A stretch of DNA of 15,333 nt, from assembly GCA_002298695.1 (NCBI GenBank), contig DBLB01000177.1, positions 1-15,333 on the forward strand. The letters are read 5' to 3'. The notes under the pieces are model-generated. The model was given only the letters and a program-made list of their open reading frames with translations. It searched no databases and was not told the origin of the DNA. Below are positions 1 to 7,511 of the stretch, piece by piece. The position numbers were made by a program, and so were the translations under genes. Position 1 is the first letter of the stretch. Every line of letters starts with the position of its first letter. The stretch comes from Clostridiales bacterium UBA735 (GTDB taxonomy: Bacteria; Bacillota; Clostridia; Oscillospirales; Oscillospiraceae).

Positions 1-2
1 CG

Positions 3-236
3 CGCTTCATTCGCTGGATAATGGAGCAGGCCAAGGAACACAAGTGGTCTTTGGATGCCTGCGCCTGATATGCTCGTCTGCACGGGCTGTTTTCAACAGA
101 GGAGATGGTCTGCACCCACACGCTTTACAATGAGGTCTGGGCAGGCAGCCTTGACCTGTCCGTGGCGGAACTGCCCGAAGCCATGAAACACAAGCGGCGC
201 AAGGCTTCCAAGTCCCGTGAACACAGAAAGAACTTA
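3..236 (+). pseudogene. IS30-family transposase remnant, truncated at both ends
   Basis: Frame 3 reads as the segment of an IS30-family transposase before the catalytic core. After a WSLDACA stretch, the residues YARLHGLFSTEEMVCTHTLY match the usual YAK.HGLF...VCTKTLYNY pattern, followed by LPEAMKHKRRKASKSREHRKNL, split here only by its context. A TGA at 66-68 sits where the family normally has Gly before the Tyr, so one base change (GGA to TGA) could have made it. Similarity stops near 236, and no DDE-domain sequence can be read downstream in any frame. The 5' end lies outside the window. It cannot encode a working transposase from what is visible, and no IS ends or target duplication are seen. 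The family call rests on remembered motifs. Confidence 0.72.
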
Positions 237-277
237 TCTCCCGGAGGCCTGCGATCGCAGATCGGTGTGTACGCGGC

Positions 278-299
278 GGGCGGACAGAGGTGTCCGCCC
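278..299. repeat. 9-bp inverted repeat, terminator-like hairpin
   Basis: GGGCGGACA (278-286), a GAGG loop and TGTCCGCCC (291-299) form a perfect 9-bp stem. It lies about 40 bases past the stop of the leftward membrane-protein gene (341-823) and about 40 bases past the end of the IS30 similarity. There is no T-run on either side, so it is a weak candidate for an intrinsic terminator. It may be a leftover of the decayed element or a dispersed repeat. Nothing coding is seen between 240 and 340. Confidence 0.45.
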
Positions 300-340
300 C
301 CACAGATGCGGACGTGGTGCTGCGGAACTGGCAGTGGAAA

Positions 341-823
341 TCAGCTCTGGAAAATCGGCAGAAGGGGCGGAGACATGGTGAAGAGGATGAGCGCCGCGCC
401 ATAGAGGCCGGCTGCAATGACGAGAATGCCGGCGGCCCAGGCGGCGTCGCCGCGCACGGTCTTCCGGTATGCCAGATGGAAGCCGGCGGCCAGCGTCAGC
501 ACGTACAGTGTCAGATCCACCCACAGCGCCTCCACGCCGAAGCCGCAGGAGAGCAGATAGAACCCGCCGGCACAGAGCAGCGGCATTGCCAGCTCTGCCA
601 GAAGCCAACCGCTCCACGCCCGCTGCCCGTCCGCACTGCCGCGCGTCATGACGAATGCCGCTGCAAGAACGGGCCAAAAAAACAGCTTCAGATGCTCCCA
701 GACGCTCTCGTTCACCGGTGCGAACAGTCCGACCAGCGGCGCGGGGCAGAGGTCGTAGGCAAAATGCAGTCCCGCTCCGGCCAGTGCCGTGAGCAGGAAG
801 GCGATCACAAACCGCTTTTTCAT
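341..823 (-). CDS. DUF6512-like small integral membrane protein
   Basis: The product has 160 residues and is mostly hydrophobic, with about five membrane helices (roughly residues 4-24, 44-60, 70-92, 98-117 and 128-150). The clearest family mark is residues 34-47, FAPVNESVWEHLKL, a signature I associate with the DUF6512 group of Firmicutes membrane proteins of unknown function. The ATG has AGGAGGG eight to nine bases upstream. That ribosome binding site lies inside the 3' arm of the terminator hairpin behind hom (824-859), so translation from a transcript reading through from hom should be masked. No separate promoter is obvious in the 55-base gap. Biochemical function is unknown. I am confident it is a real gene and moderately confident of the family name. 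Confidence 0.8.
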   Translation of the reverse strand: MKKRFVIAFLLTALAGAGLHFAYDLCPAPLVGLFAPVNESVWEHLKLFFWPVLAAAFVMTRGSADGQRAWSGWLLAELAMPLLCAGGFYLLSCGFGVEALWVDLTLYVLTLAAGFHLAYRKTVRGDAAWAAGILVIAAGLYGAALILFTMSPPLLPIFQS

Positions 824-859
824 AAAAAATCCCTCCTGTCATACTCTATGACGGGAGGG
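824..859 (-). terminator. Intrinsic terminator of hom overlapping the next gene's RBS
   Basis: On the minus strand CCCTCCCGTCAT, a 5-base loop and ATGACAGGAGGG form a 12-bp stem with one G-U pair. It is followed by A and six Ts that run directly into the ATG of the membrane-protein gene. Stem plus U-tract is a standard Rho-independent terminator for the operon ending with hom. The 3' arm contains the AGGAGGG ribosome binding site of the downstream gene. Confidence 0.85.
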
Positions 860-877
860 ACTTTCCATATTCCAAAA

Positions 878-2071
878 TCAGTCGTCGTAAACGGGCCATG
901 CGGCATCGAGGGCCAGACCGCTCTCGCCGAGCGCCCGGCGCACGAGCGCTTCGGTCAGGCCACCGTGGAACCCGCTCTGGTCGGGCAGCCAGCAGATTTT
1001 GCCGAGCTTTGCTTCGACGGAAGCCTTTTCCTCCTTCGTCCGCACATACCAGCGCGAAACAAAGTCGTGGTAGCAGGTGGGCTTCTCCGACGCGGCGGCC
1101 CAGCCTGTCGGCTGGACGCGGCCCGGGTGCTGCACGATGTCGATGATGTCTGCCACAACGGCGCTCGCCGTCGGATAGCGGCCGGCGCCGGGGCCGTAGA
1201 ACAGCACCTCGCCGACTTCATCGCCCTGTACGGCGACGGCGTTGAACACGTCGCCGACGGCAGCCAGTACCTTGTTTCCCGGCACCAGATGCGGGCTGAC
1301 GAAGCAGAACTTTTTGCCGCCGCGCAGCGCCGTGCGGCCGAGGAGCTTGAGCTTCATGCCGCCGGCTTCGGCGAACGCCGCATCGACGTCTGTGACCCCG
1401 GTGATGCCCTCGACGTGAATGTCCGCCGGGTTGACGTTTTCGCCGAACGCGAGGCCCGAAAGAATGCAGATCTTGCGCGCCGCGTCCGTGCCCTCGACGT
1501 CCGCCGCCGGGTTGGCCTCGGCGTAGCCGTTGGCCTGCGCCTGCCGGAGCGCGGATCCATACGTCTCGCCATGCTCGAGCATCTGCGAGAGGATGAAATT
1601 CGTCGTACCGTTCAGGATGCCGGCCACGCCTGTGATGTGGTTGGCTCCGAGGCAGCGCGTCATCGGGTTCAGCACGGGAATGCCGCCGCCGACCGATGCT
1701 TCGAACAGGAAGTTGACGCCGTTCTGACGCGCCAGCTCAAACAGCTCCAGGCCATATTCGGCGACAAGCTGTTTGTTCGACGTGACGACGCTCTTGCCGG
1801 CGGACAGCGCTTTGCGCACCATGGCCAGTGCTGCGCCGACGCCGCCGATGGCCTCCACAACGATGTCTACTTCCGGGTCGTTTGCCACCGCCTCGAAATC
1901 TTTCACCATTTTATCGGCATAGGGGCTGTCCGGCATCTCGCGCAGATCGACGACATATTTCAGCGCCACCGCTTCGCCTGCATGGCGCAAGACGACGTCT
2001 GCGTTGTCTCTGAGAATGTCTGCGACACCGCCGCCGACCGTGCCGAAACCGAGAATTGCAATGTTTTTCAT
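878..2071 (-). CDS. hom: Homoserine dehydrogenase
   Basis: This 397-residue enzyme reduces aspartate semialdehyde to homoserine with NAD(P)H, the branch step toward threonine and methionine in the cytoplasm. The N-terminal Rossmann loop GFGTVGGGV is at residues 8-16. K100 in TSNKQLVA, and D196 and K200 in EGTDAARK, match catalytic residues of the family. GPGAGRYPTASAVVADI (294-310) is another conserved block. The usual Gram-positive enzyme is about 430 residues with a C-terminal ACT domain. Here only about 65 residues follow the catalytic part, resembling a shortened, degenerate ACT fold. The ATG has GAGGAG about eight bases upstream, overlapping the stop of the alcohol dehydrogenase gene 12 bases away. 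The separate ACT protein at the head of the operon may supply allosteric control (inference). Confidence 0.95.
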   Translation of the reverse strand: MKNIAILGFGTVGGGVADILRDNADVVLRHAGEAVALKYVVDLREMPDSPYADKMVKDFEAVANDPEVDIVVEAIGGVGAALAMVRKALSAGKSVVTSNKQLVAEYGLELFELARQNGVNFLFEASVGGGIPVLNPMTRCLGANHITGVAGILNGTTNFILSQMLEHGETYGSALRQAQANGYAEANPAADVEGTDAARKICILSGLAFGENVNPADIHVEGITGVTDVDAAFAEAGGMKLKLLGRTALRGGKKFCFVSPHLVPGNKVLAAVGDVFNAVAVQGDEVGEVLFYGPGAGRYPTASAVVADIIDIVQHPGRVQPTGWAAASEKPTCYHDFVSRWYVRTKEEKASVEAKLGKICWLPDQSGFHGGLTEALVRRALGESGLALDAAWPVYDD

Positions 2072-2083
2072 AGTCTGTTCTCC

Positions 2084-3265
2084 TCAATGATTTGCATCTT
2101 CAAAAATTTGCAGCATATCGTCGTAATCCAGCACGCGGAACGAGCCGATCGTCCGTCCGCGGTTCCGGCTGCAACGCAGGGCGAGGTCGGCAAGGCCGTC
2201 TGCGTCCTGCACGCCGCAGGAGAGGCCGCTCATGGAGACCGGCATGCCGAGCGAGCGGAAATAGTCCTCCGTAGCCGCAATCCCGGCCAGCGCCGCCTGC
2301 CGGTCGTCCGTCTCGCGGACGCCCCAGACGTTTCTCGCATAGCGCGCGAAGCGGGCGTAGTTCGCCGGCGCGACATAGCGCGCGTAGCTGCCCCACATGG
2401 CCGAGAGCGTCTCGCCGTGGTAGATGTCAAATTTTTCGCCGATGGCCTGCCCGAGCTGGTGGACGGAGAAGTCCTTTTTCCCGCCGAGACCCGTCAGGTT
2501 GTTGTGCGAGAGGCTGCCGGCCCACATGATCTCGCTCATTGCCGCCGTATCGCCCGGGTTTTCCGCGACGGCCCGGCCGTGGCGGATGACGACGCGGAGC
2601 AGCGCCTCGGCGAGCTCGTCCGTCACGTCGTTTTCAACCGGATTGACGTACCGCTCGAGCGTGTGCATCATGATGTCCGTCACGCCGCAGGCCGCCTGAT
2701 GCGGCGGCAGCGTTGCGGCCAGCGCCGGGTCCATCAGCGCGAAGGCCGGGCGGTTCAGATCGGTATTCAGCCCGCGCTTTGCAAGCGCCGCCTCATCGGT
2801 CAGGACGGCGGAATCGCTCATTTCGCTGCCTGCCGCCGGAATCGTCAGCACCACGCCGACCGGCGTGGTTTTCGTCAGTGCGGCCTTGCCGGTCCAGAAA
2901 TCCCAGATGTCCGTCTCCGGATTCGCCGCGCCGTGCGCGACGGCCTTTGCCGTGTCGATGACGCTCCCGCCGCCGACGGCCAGGATCAGGTCGGCCCGGA
3001 ACGCAACGGCCCGCCGCACGGCTTCGCGCGCGAGACCTAGCCGCGGGTTCGGCTGCACGCCGCCGACGGCGTCGAACGCGAGACCCGCCGACGTCAGAAG
3101 TGCCTCCACCCGATCCAGCAGGCCGCTGCGCTTTGCACTCTGCCCGCCGTAGACGACCAGCACCCGGCTTCCGCCGTGCGCGCGGACAGCCTCCGGCAGC
3201 TTTTCCAGACTTCCTTCGCCGAAAATCACCTTTGTCGGTGTGTAGTATTCAAATGCATGCATCAT
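2084..3265 (-). CDS. Iron-containing alcohol dehydrogenase (butanol dehydrogenase/YqhD type)
   Basis: This is a group III, metal-dependent NAD(P)H alcohol dehydrogenase of about 393 residues that interconverts aldehydes and alcohols. The cofactor loop GGGSVIDTAK starts at residue 98. Predicted metal ligands are D197 and H201 (GVTDIMMHTLERY), H269 (DFSVHQLG) and H283 (FDIYHGE). HTLERYV and the YHGETL block favour the BDH/YqhD branch over fermentative AdhE types. A TTG at 3271 would extend the frame by two codons. The GGGGTGAT ribosome binding site directly abuts that TTG, so the ATG at 3265, or the next at 3262, is the better start. The gene begins right after the ACT-protein stop and ends 12 bases before hom. 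Its substrate is unknown, and its place between an ACT regulator and hom suggests, without proving, an aldehyde near aspartate semialdehyde metabolism. Confidence 0.9.
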   Translation of the reverse strand: MMHAFEYYTPTKVIFGEGSLEKLPEAVRAHGGSRVLVVYGGQSAKRSGLLDRVEALLTSAGLAFDAVGGVQPNPRLGLAREAVRRAVAFRADLILAVGGGSVIDTAKAVAHGAANPETDIWDFWTGKAALTKTTPVGVVLTIPAAGSEMSDSAVLTDEAALAKRGLNTDLNRPAFALMDPALAATLPPHQAACGVTDIMMHTLERYVNPVENDVTDELAEALLRVVIRHGRAVAENPGDTAAMSEIMWAGSLSHNNLTGLGGKKDFSVHQLGQAIGEKFDIYHGETLSAMWGSYARYVAPANYARFARYARNVWGVRETDDRQAALAGIAATEDYFRSLGMPVSMSGLSCGVQDADGLADLALRCSRNRGRTIGSFRVLDYDDMLQIFEDANH

Positions 3266-3271
3266 TTCCAA

Positions 3272-3712
3272 TCACCCCGCAACCACTTCTGCCTTGACCA
3301 CGCCCTTGCACGCTGAAAGCTGCCGCGTGAATTCCTCCAGCGAGCAGCCGAGATTGCCGGTTTCCGCCGAGATCGTCGCCATCGCGCGGCCGCCGGATGG
3401 AATGGCCTGGTTGATCGTCAGTATATTTGCTCCGAAATTGGCAAAAATAGTGAGTATCTCCGATAAAATGCCGGCCTTGTGCTTGAGCATCAGCTGGAAT
3501 GTGATAATCCGGCCCGCCATCATGTTCTGGAACGGTGAGATCGTGTCCCGGTACTTATAAAACGCGCTCCGGCTGATGCCGACGGCCTTTGTCGCCTCGT
3601 TGACCTTGTCCGTTTCGCCGGTTTCCAGCATCCGTTTTGCTTCGGCCACCTTACGGAAAATCTCCGGCAGCGCCGCTGCCTCTACAATATAATACTGCGG
3701 TGCTTTTTCCAT
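3272..3712 (-). CDS. ACT-domain regulatory protein (UPF0735/PheB-like)
   Basis: The product has 146 residues in two parts. Residues 1-65 hold a small helical, HTH-like segment (KVNEATKAVGISRSAFYKY). Residues 68-146 form an ACT domain (ITFQLMLKHKAGILSEILTI, then GANILTINQAIP). ACT domains bind amino acids and regulate amino-acid enzymes. This two-part layout matches the UPF0735/PheB-like family, often found next to hom in Clostridia. A GTG at 3721 would add three residues, but it is part of the GGAGGTG ribosome binding site. The ATG at 3712, eight bases after GGAGG, is chosen. It is first in the operon, followed immediately by the alcohol dehydrogenase and hom. Direct regulation of the short Hom protein is plausible but not shown by the sequence. 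Confidence 0.9.
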   Translation of the reverse strand: MEKAPQYYIVEAAALPEIFRKVAEAKRMLETGETDKVNEATKAVGISRSAFYKYRDTISPFQNMMAGRIITFQLMLKHKAGILSEILTIFANFGANILTINQAIPSGGRAMATISAETGNLGCSLEEFTRQLSACKGVVKAEVVAG

Positions 3713-3768
3713 GGGATCCACCTCCGAAATGTCTCTGTATCGCAGTCAAGTGTCCTTATATCATGCCC

Positions 3769-3797
3769 ACTATACACCATGCCCCCGCAAATTGCAA
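3769..3797 (-). promoter_or_regulatory. Sigma-A-type promoter of the ACT-adh-hom operon
   Basis: On the minus strand TTGCAA (3792-3797), a 17-base spacer and TATAGT (3769-3774) make a good sigma-A promoter. Transcription would start near 3762, about 50 bases upstream of the ATG at 3712. No equally clear promoter is seen for the divergent rightward gene at 3837. Confidence 0.7.
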
Positions 3798-3836
3798 GTA
3801 CATTTTTTGAAGATTCTCCGGGGAAAGGAGTGTGCC

Positions 3837-4898
3837 ATGCCCTCTCGTGCGTTCTGGATCGCCTGCCTGCGCGTCGCTGCCGCCGCGCTCTGGCTGGTGC
3901 TGTTCGTCAAGTTTCTGCTGCCGGTGCTGCTGCCGTTTTTTGTCGGCCTCAGCGTGGCGCTGCTGGCGCAGAAGCCTGTTGCATTCTGCACGCAGCGGCT
4001 GCATCTGCCGCGCTGGCTGGCGGCATTTTTCTGCGTGCTGCTGCTTTACGCCCTGCTTGGGACGGGACTGTTTTTCCTCGGGCGCGTGCTGTTCGGGGAG
4101 CTGTCCGGCTTTCTGCGGGAGCTGCCGGCACTGCTGGCCTCGCTCTCTGCGCCGGTCGAACAGCTGAAAGCATCGCTCGAAGCGCTGGCCGGCCGCCTTC
4201 CGGACGGACTCGGGACGGGGCTGCGCGCCAGCATCGACAGTTTTTTCCGGAGCGGAAGCGTCCTCGGTGCGCGCGCCTACGAATGGCTGTTCCGGCAGGC
4301 ATCCGGATTTCTGGCCGGACTGCCGGGCGGCGTGTTGTTTGCGGTGGCCGCCGTGGTGTCCAGCTTCATGTTTGCCTCTGAGTTGCCGCAGCTGCGCGCT
4401 GTGGCAGCCGAAAAGCTGACTGCGCCGCTGCGCGCGTCGCTCGGAGCGTTCTGCCGGAATTTACAGACAACGCTCGGCGCGTGGCTGGTGGCACAACTGA
4501 AGCTGATGGGCGTGACGTTCCTGATCCTGACGGTGGGGCTACTGCTTCTCTATACGGACTATCCGCTCCTGTTCGCGCTGCTGATCACGCTGGTGGATGC
4601 GCTGCCGGTGTTCGGGACCGGGACGGTGCTTCTGCCGTGGTCGCTGCTCGAATTTCTGCACGGGAATACCGGCAGGGGCCTCGGTTTTCTCGTTCTGTAC
4701 GCCGTGGCGGCGCTGACGCGGCAGTCGCTCGAACCGCGCCTCGTCGGTCGGCAGATCGGCCTGCACCCGCTGCTCACGCTCATCGCACTCTATACCGGCT
4801 TCCGACTCTGCGGCGTTCCCGGCATGATCCTTTTTCCCATCTCCGCCATCCTGCTCAAGCAGCTCTGGACGCATTCCGGCTTGCAAAAGCCGACATAA
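3837..4898 (+). CDS. ytvI: AI-2E/PerM-family membrane protein, YtvI type
   Basis: This 353-residue polytopic membrane protein belongs to the AI-2E family transporter (PerM/UPF0118) superfamily. Hydrophobic helices lie near residues 10-45, 58-85, 160-180, 222-260 and 300-345, with a soluble stretch around 90-150 as is usual for the family. The blocks VDALPVFGTGTVLLPWSLLE, RQSLEPRLVGRQIGLHPL and LTLIALYTGFRLCG are typical of the Firmicutes sporulation membrane protein YtvI. AI-2 export has been claimed for some superfamily members but not for this branch. The frame stays open further upstream, but the ATG at 3837 has AAGGAG six to seven bases before it, while the upstream extension lacks a ribosome binding site and family similarity. 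The gene is divergent from the ACT-adh-hom operon and followed by an RluA-family gene. The YtvI subtype is likely, the superfamily nearly certain. Confidence 0.88.
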   Translation: MPSRAFWIACLRVAAAALWLVLFVKFLLPVLLPFFVGLSVALLAQKPVAFCTQRLHLPRWLAAFFCVLLLYALLGTGLFFLGRVLFGELSGFLRELPALLASLSAPVEQLKASLEALAGRLPDGLGTGLRASIDSFFRSGSVLGARAYEWLFRQASGFLAGLPGGVLFAVAAVVSSFMFASELPQLRAVAAEKLTAPLRASLGAFCRNLQTTLGAWLVAQLKLMGVTFLILTVGLLLLYTDYPLLFALLITLVDALPVFGTGTVLLPWSLLEFLHGNTGRGLGFLVLYAVAALTRQSLEPRLVGRQIGLHPLLTLIALYTGFRLCGVPGMILFPISAILLKQLWTHSGLQKPT

Positions 4899-4909
4899 TA
4901 CGCTAGAAT
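4881..4909 (+). promoter_or_regulatory. Candidate promoter for the pseudouridine synthase gene
   Basis: TTGCAA (4881-4886), a 17-base spacer and TAGAAT (4904-4909) lie across the 3' end of the YtvI-type gene, with the downstream ATG at 4966. The boxes are good but not perfect, and cotranscription with the upstream gene is equally possible. Confidence 0.5.
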
Positions 4910-4965
4910 AGAGATAATTCACGGCGGATTTGGTTCGGAATTCGCCATCGGAGGAGGGCGACGAG

Positions 4966-5841
4966 ATGATCCTGGAGCAGCGCGCGGCGCGCGCGGCACC
5001 GCTGCTGTCCATTCTGCGGCGCGAATTCGGCCTGTCCGCCGGGCTGATCAAGCGGCTGAAGTGGCGCGGCGCGTTTTGGGTGGACGGGCAGCCGCAGCAT
5101 ACGAATTTTCCGGTGCAGCCCGGCCAGTGCATCCGTGTCCTGCTGGACGAGACGCCGGAGGGCTTTCCAGCGGAGCAGATGGCGCTCGACATCCTCTATG
5201 AGGACGAGAGCTGCATCGCCATCGACAAGCCTGCGGGGGTGCTGGTGCATCCGTCGCCGAACCGCAACGAAGGGACGCTGGCGAACGGCTTGCTTGGCTA
5301 TTTTGAGAGGAGCGGGCAGAAATGCGGCGTCCATCCGGTCACACGGTTGGACCGAGATACATTCGGCGTTGTGCTGTTTGCCAAAAATGCGCACGTCCAC
5401 GAGCAGTTCCGCTGCATGCTCCGCGCCGGGCAGCTGCATAAGACGTATTATGCCGCTGTGTTCAGCGGGCCGGAGGCCGAACGCGGGCAGATCTGCCTGC
5501 CGGTCTATAAGCCCGGCGGCGGCAGCCTCCTGCGAACGGTCGACCCACGCGGGCAGGCGGCGGAGACGGAATTCTGTGTGCTGCGCCGTTTTCCGGAGAC
5601 GGCGCTGCTGGAGCTTCACCCCCTGACCGGGCGGACGCACCAGCTGCGCCTGCACTGTATGGCGTCCGGTTTCCCCATTCTCGGCGACCCGCAGTATGCC
5701 ACGGACGCCTCCCGGGATTTCTCCGCGCGGGCCGGGCTGACATATCAGCAGCTCTGCGCCGGAAAACTGGAGTTCCGGCATCCCATCATCGGTGCGGACA
5801 TCTGTATCCGCAGCAAACAGAATGTGTGGTTTTCTGCATAA
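4966..5841 (+). CDS. RluA-family RNA pseudouridine synthase
   Basis: The 291-residue enzyme should convert specific uridines in rRNA or tRNA to pseudouridine. The N-terminal 65 residues look like an S4-type RNA-binding region (GLSAGLIKRLKWRGAFWVDG). The catalytic domain starts around residue 77 with ILYEDESCIAIDKPAGVLVHP. Motif II, RLDRDTFGVVLFAK (127-140), carries the catalytic Asp129. GRTHQLRLH (222-230) and GDPQY (240-244) are conserved later motifs. The usual Ser after RLDRDT is Phe, a minor variation. The ATG at 4966 is chosen because GGAGGAGG ends eight bases upstream; an in-frame GTG at 4930 has no such site. It follows the YtvI-type gene by 67 bases and ends at a strong hairpin terminator. 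The specific target (RluA, C, D or a Firmicutes paralogue) cannot be assigned from sequence alone. Confidence 0.92.
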   Translation: MILEQRAARAAPLLSILRREFGLSAGLIKRLKWRGAFWVDGQPQHTNFPVQPGQCIRVLLDETPEGFPAEQMALDILYEDESCIAIDKPAGVLVHPSPNRNEGTLANGLLGYFERSGQKCGVHPVTRLDRDTFGVVLFAKNAHVHEQFRCMLRAGQLHKTYYAAVFSGPEAERGQICLPVYKPGGGSLLRTVDPRGQAAETEFCVLRRFPETALLELHPLTGRTHQLRLHCMASGFPILGDPQYATDASRDFSARAGLTYQQLCAGKLEFRHPIIGADICIRSKQNVWFSA

Positions 5842-5850
5842 AACGGCATA

Positions 5851-5885
5851 AAACAGCCCGGAACCAGAATGGTTCCGGGCTGTTT
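5851..5885. terminator. Bidirectional intrinsic terminator
   Basis: A perfect 15-bp stem (AAACAGCCCGGAACC at 5851-5865, rc at 5871-5885) with a 5-base loop sits between two convergent genes. The A/T ends of the stem give a short U-tract on each strand, longest on the minus strand (TTTT). It likely ends both the rightward pseudouridine synthase transcript and the leftward MATE operon. Confidence 0.88.
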
Positions 5886-5907
5886 GCTATATGCTGGTGG
5901 GAGCGAG

Positions 5908-7242
5908 TCAGGTGAGCGGCCGGTTCCATCTGGCGCGGGCGTAAAATACGACAGAAAGCACCATGGAGATCGTCCAGCCGATGGGCCAGGAGATCCAGAT
6001 GCCGGTCGTGCCGAGTACTGTGCGCGAAAGGAGTTCGGCCAGGGCGACACGGAGCAGAAGGTCGGTAAAGGTCGCAATCATGAACTGCTTCATCCGGCCT
6101 GCGCCGCGCAGAATGCCGTCGGAGACGAGCTTTGCCGAGACGACAAAGTAGAACGGCGCGATGATGTGCAGGAAGGCAATGCCGGTATCCATAGCCAGCC
6201 CCGTGGGGCTGTCGAGGAAGATGTGCACGAGCGGGCGGCTGGCAAACACATAGAGCAGCACCAACGGCACACACAGTGCCCAGACGAGCTTCAGCCCTGC
6301 GCGGAAGCCCGCCTTGATGCGGTCATACTCTGCCGCGCCGAGGTTTTGCGCGGTGTAGTTCGAGATGCCGTTACCGAGCGTTGTCAGCGATGTGATGACC
6401 ATGTTGTTGAGCTTGACCGCGGCGGAATAGCCAGCCATGACGGCGGCGCCGAAGCCGTTGATGACGCTCTGGATGATGATGTTGCCGACGGAGATGAAGC
6501 TCTGCTGCAAAATGCTCGGGATCGCGATAACGGCAAAGCGCTTGAGATGATTCCAAGAGAAGACGGTGATTTTTCCGTTTGTCGGGATCTTTGCAAACCG
6601 GCGAAACACCACGATCAGCGCGAGCACGCAGCTCACGCCCTGGCAGAGGAACGTCGCCCAGGCGACGCCGGCCACCCCCATATCGAATGCGGTGACAAAG
6701 AGGATATCGGCTGCGATGTTGGATGTAGATGAGCAGGCGAGGAAGAGAAACGGCGTCTTCGAATCGCCGAGGGCAGAGAAAATGCCGGTTGCAACATTAT
6801 AAAGGAAGACAAACGGCAGACCGTAGATGTAGATGTCGAGGTAGAGCTTCGAATCCGCAAAGACCTCCGTCGGCGTCTTGATGAGGCGGAGCAGGCCGTC
6901 GCAGCAGAGCGTCCCGATCAGCATCAGAATGACACAGACGGCGCTGCTGGCGATGAGGGCGGTATAGACGGCAGTTTTCAGGTCTTTATACTGCTTCGCC
7001 CCGAAGAAGAGCGCCGCAATGACCGAACAGGCAATGTTGCAGCCGAAGGCGAAGGCGATGAAGATGAGCGTGATCTCATAGCTGTTGCCGACGGCGGCCA
7101 GCGCGTTGTCGCTGATGAATTTGCCGGCGACAAAGCTGTCGGCAATGTTGTAGAGCTGTTGAAAAATGATGCTGCCGAACAGCGGCAGGCAGAACTGCCA
7201 GAGCACCTTTTCGGGTTTTCCGGTCGTCAGATCCTTATTCAT
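5908..7242 (-). CDS. MATE-family efflux transporter (first copy)
   Basis: The 444-residue protein has twelve predicted membrane helices in two halves, as expected for a cation-coupled multidrug and toxic compound extrusion transporter in the plasma membrane. LWQFCLPLFGSIIFQQLYNI (residues about 14-33) with NIADSFVAGKF, then ALAAVGNSYEITLIFIAFAFG, are typical MATE sequence. The second half opens near FAVIAIPSILQQSFISVGNI and contains GNGISNYTAQNLGA. An ATG at 7251 is in frame but touches the GGGGAGG ribosome binding site. The ATG at 7242, nine bases after it, is preferred. That start overlaps the stop of the 88-aa upstream gene by 8 bases, so translation is probably coupled. It is last in an operon with the cytidylate-kinase-like gene. 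Substrate unknown. Confidence 0.93.
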   Translation of the reverse strand: MNKDLTTGKPEKVLWQFCLPLFGSIIFQQLYNIADSFVAGKFISDNALAAVGNSYEITLIFIAFAFGCNIACSVIAALFFGAKQYKDLKTAVYTALIASSAVCVILMLIGTLCCDGLLRLIKTPTEVFADSKLYLDIYIYGLPFVFLYNVATGIFSALGDSKTPFLFLACSSTSNIAADILFVTAFDMGVAGVAWATFLCQGVSCVLALIVVFRRFAKIPTNGKITVFSWNHLKRFAVIAIPSILQQSFISVGNIIIQSVINGFGAAVMAGYSAAVKLNNMVITSLTTLGNGISNYTAQNLGAAEYDRIKAGFRAGLKLVWALCVPLVLLYVFASRPLVHIFLDSPTGLAMDTGIAFLHIIAPFYFVVSAKLVSDGILRGAGRMKQFMIATFTDLLLRVALAELLSRTVLGTTGIWISWPIGWTISMVLSVVFYARARWNRPLT

Positions 7243-7501
7243 GGCCGACATCCTCCCCGCGGCCTTCCAGCGCCAGACAGGACGCTGCCGAGCTCAGCGC
7301 AAGGCCGATCAGACTGGGAATGAGCGGCGTATGAATGCCGTTGGCACAGTTGGCAGATGTGAGGAAAATGAACAGCAGGCCCAGCGCCAGACTCCCGGCT
7401 TTTATGACCAGCGTATGCTTCACCGAACGCCGCGCCAGCCCGAGCAGCAGCCCCAGGGCTGCAAAATCCAGTACGAGGGCGGTCCAGAATTCCAATTTCA
7501 C
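7235..7501 (-). CDS. Small three-helix membrane protein, function unknown
   Basis: This 88-residue protein has no family I recognise. It holds three hydrophobic segments: residues about 5-23 (FWTALVLDFAALGLLLGLA), 29-49 (HTLVIKAGSLALGLLFIFLT) and 61-80 (LIPSLIGLALSSAASCLAL), with a charged tail ending GRGEDVGHE. I start it at GTG 7501 because GAGG lies about seven bases upstream, overlapping the stop of the cytidylate-kinase-like gene. A longer ATG-started frame from 7573 would run 60 bases into that gene. Its 3' end overlaps the MATE start by 8 bases. The tight packing on both sides supports a real coupled gene. It could be an accessory subunit of the exporter, but that is inference only. 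Confidence 0.72.
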   Translation of the reverse strand: MKLEFWTALVLDFAALGLLLGLARRSVKHTLVIKAGSLALGLLFIFLTSANCANGIHTPLIPSLIGLALSSAASCLALEGRGEDVGHE

Positions 7502-7511
7502 GCCAAGTTCC

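Noticed and set aside
249..260. 12-bp palindrome CTGCGATCGCAG, containing the HIP1-like octamer GCGATCGC
   Set aside because: Only one copy was noticed in the window, so there is no sign of a dispersed repeat. A single short palindrome in GC-rich DNA is not evidence of function.
290..3040. A 916-codon open frame on the plus strand
   Set aside because: It lies opposite the hom, alcohol dehydrogenase and membrane-protein genes, has no recognisable domains and no good ribosome binding site, and has a biased Arg/Ala-rich composition. It is a shadow frame of GC-rich antisense genes.
4903..5781. A 292-codon minus-strand frame opposite the pseudouridine synthase
   Set aside because: The plus-strand frame carries clear RluA-family catalytic motifs and a strong ribosome binding site; the opposing frame shows none.
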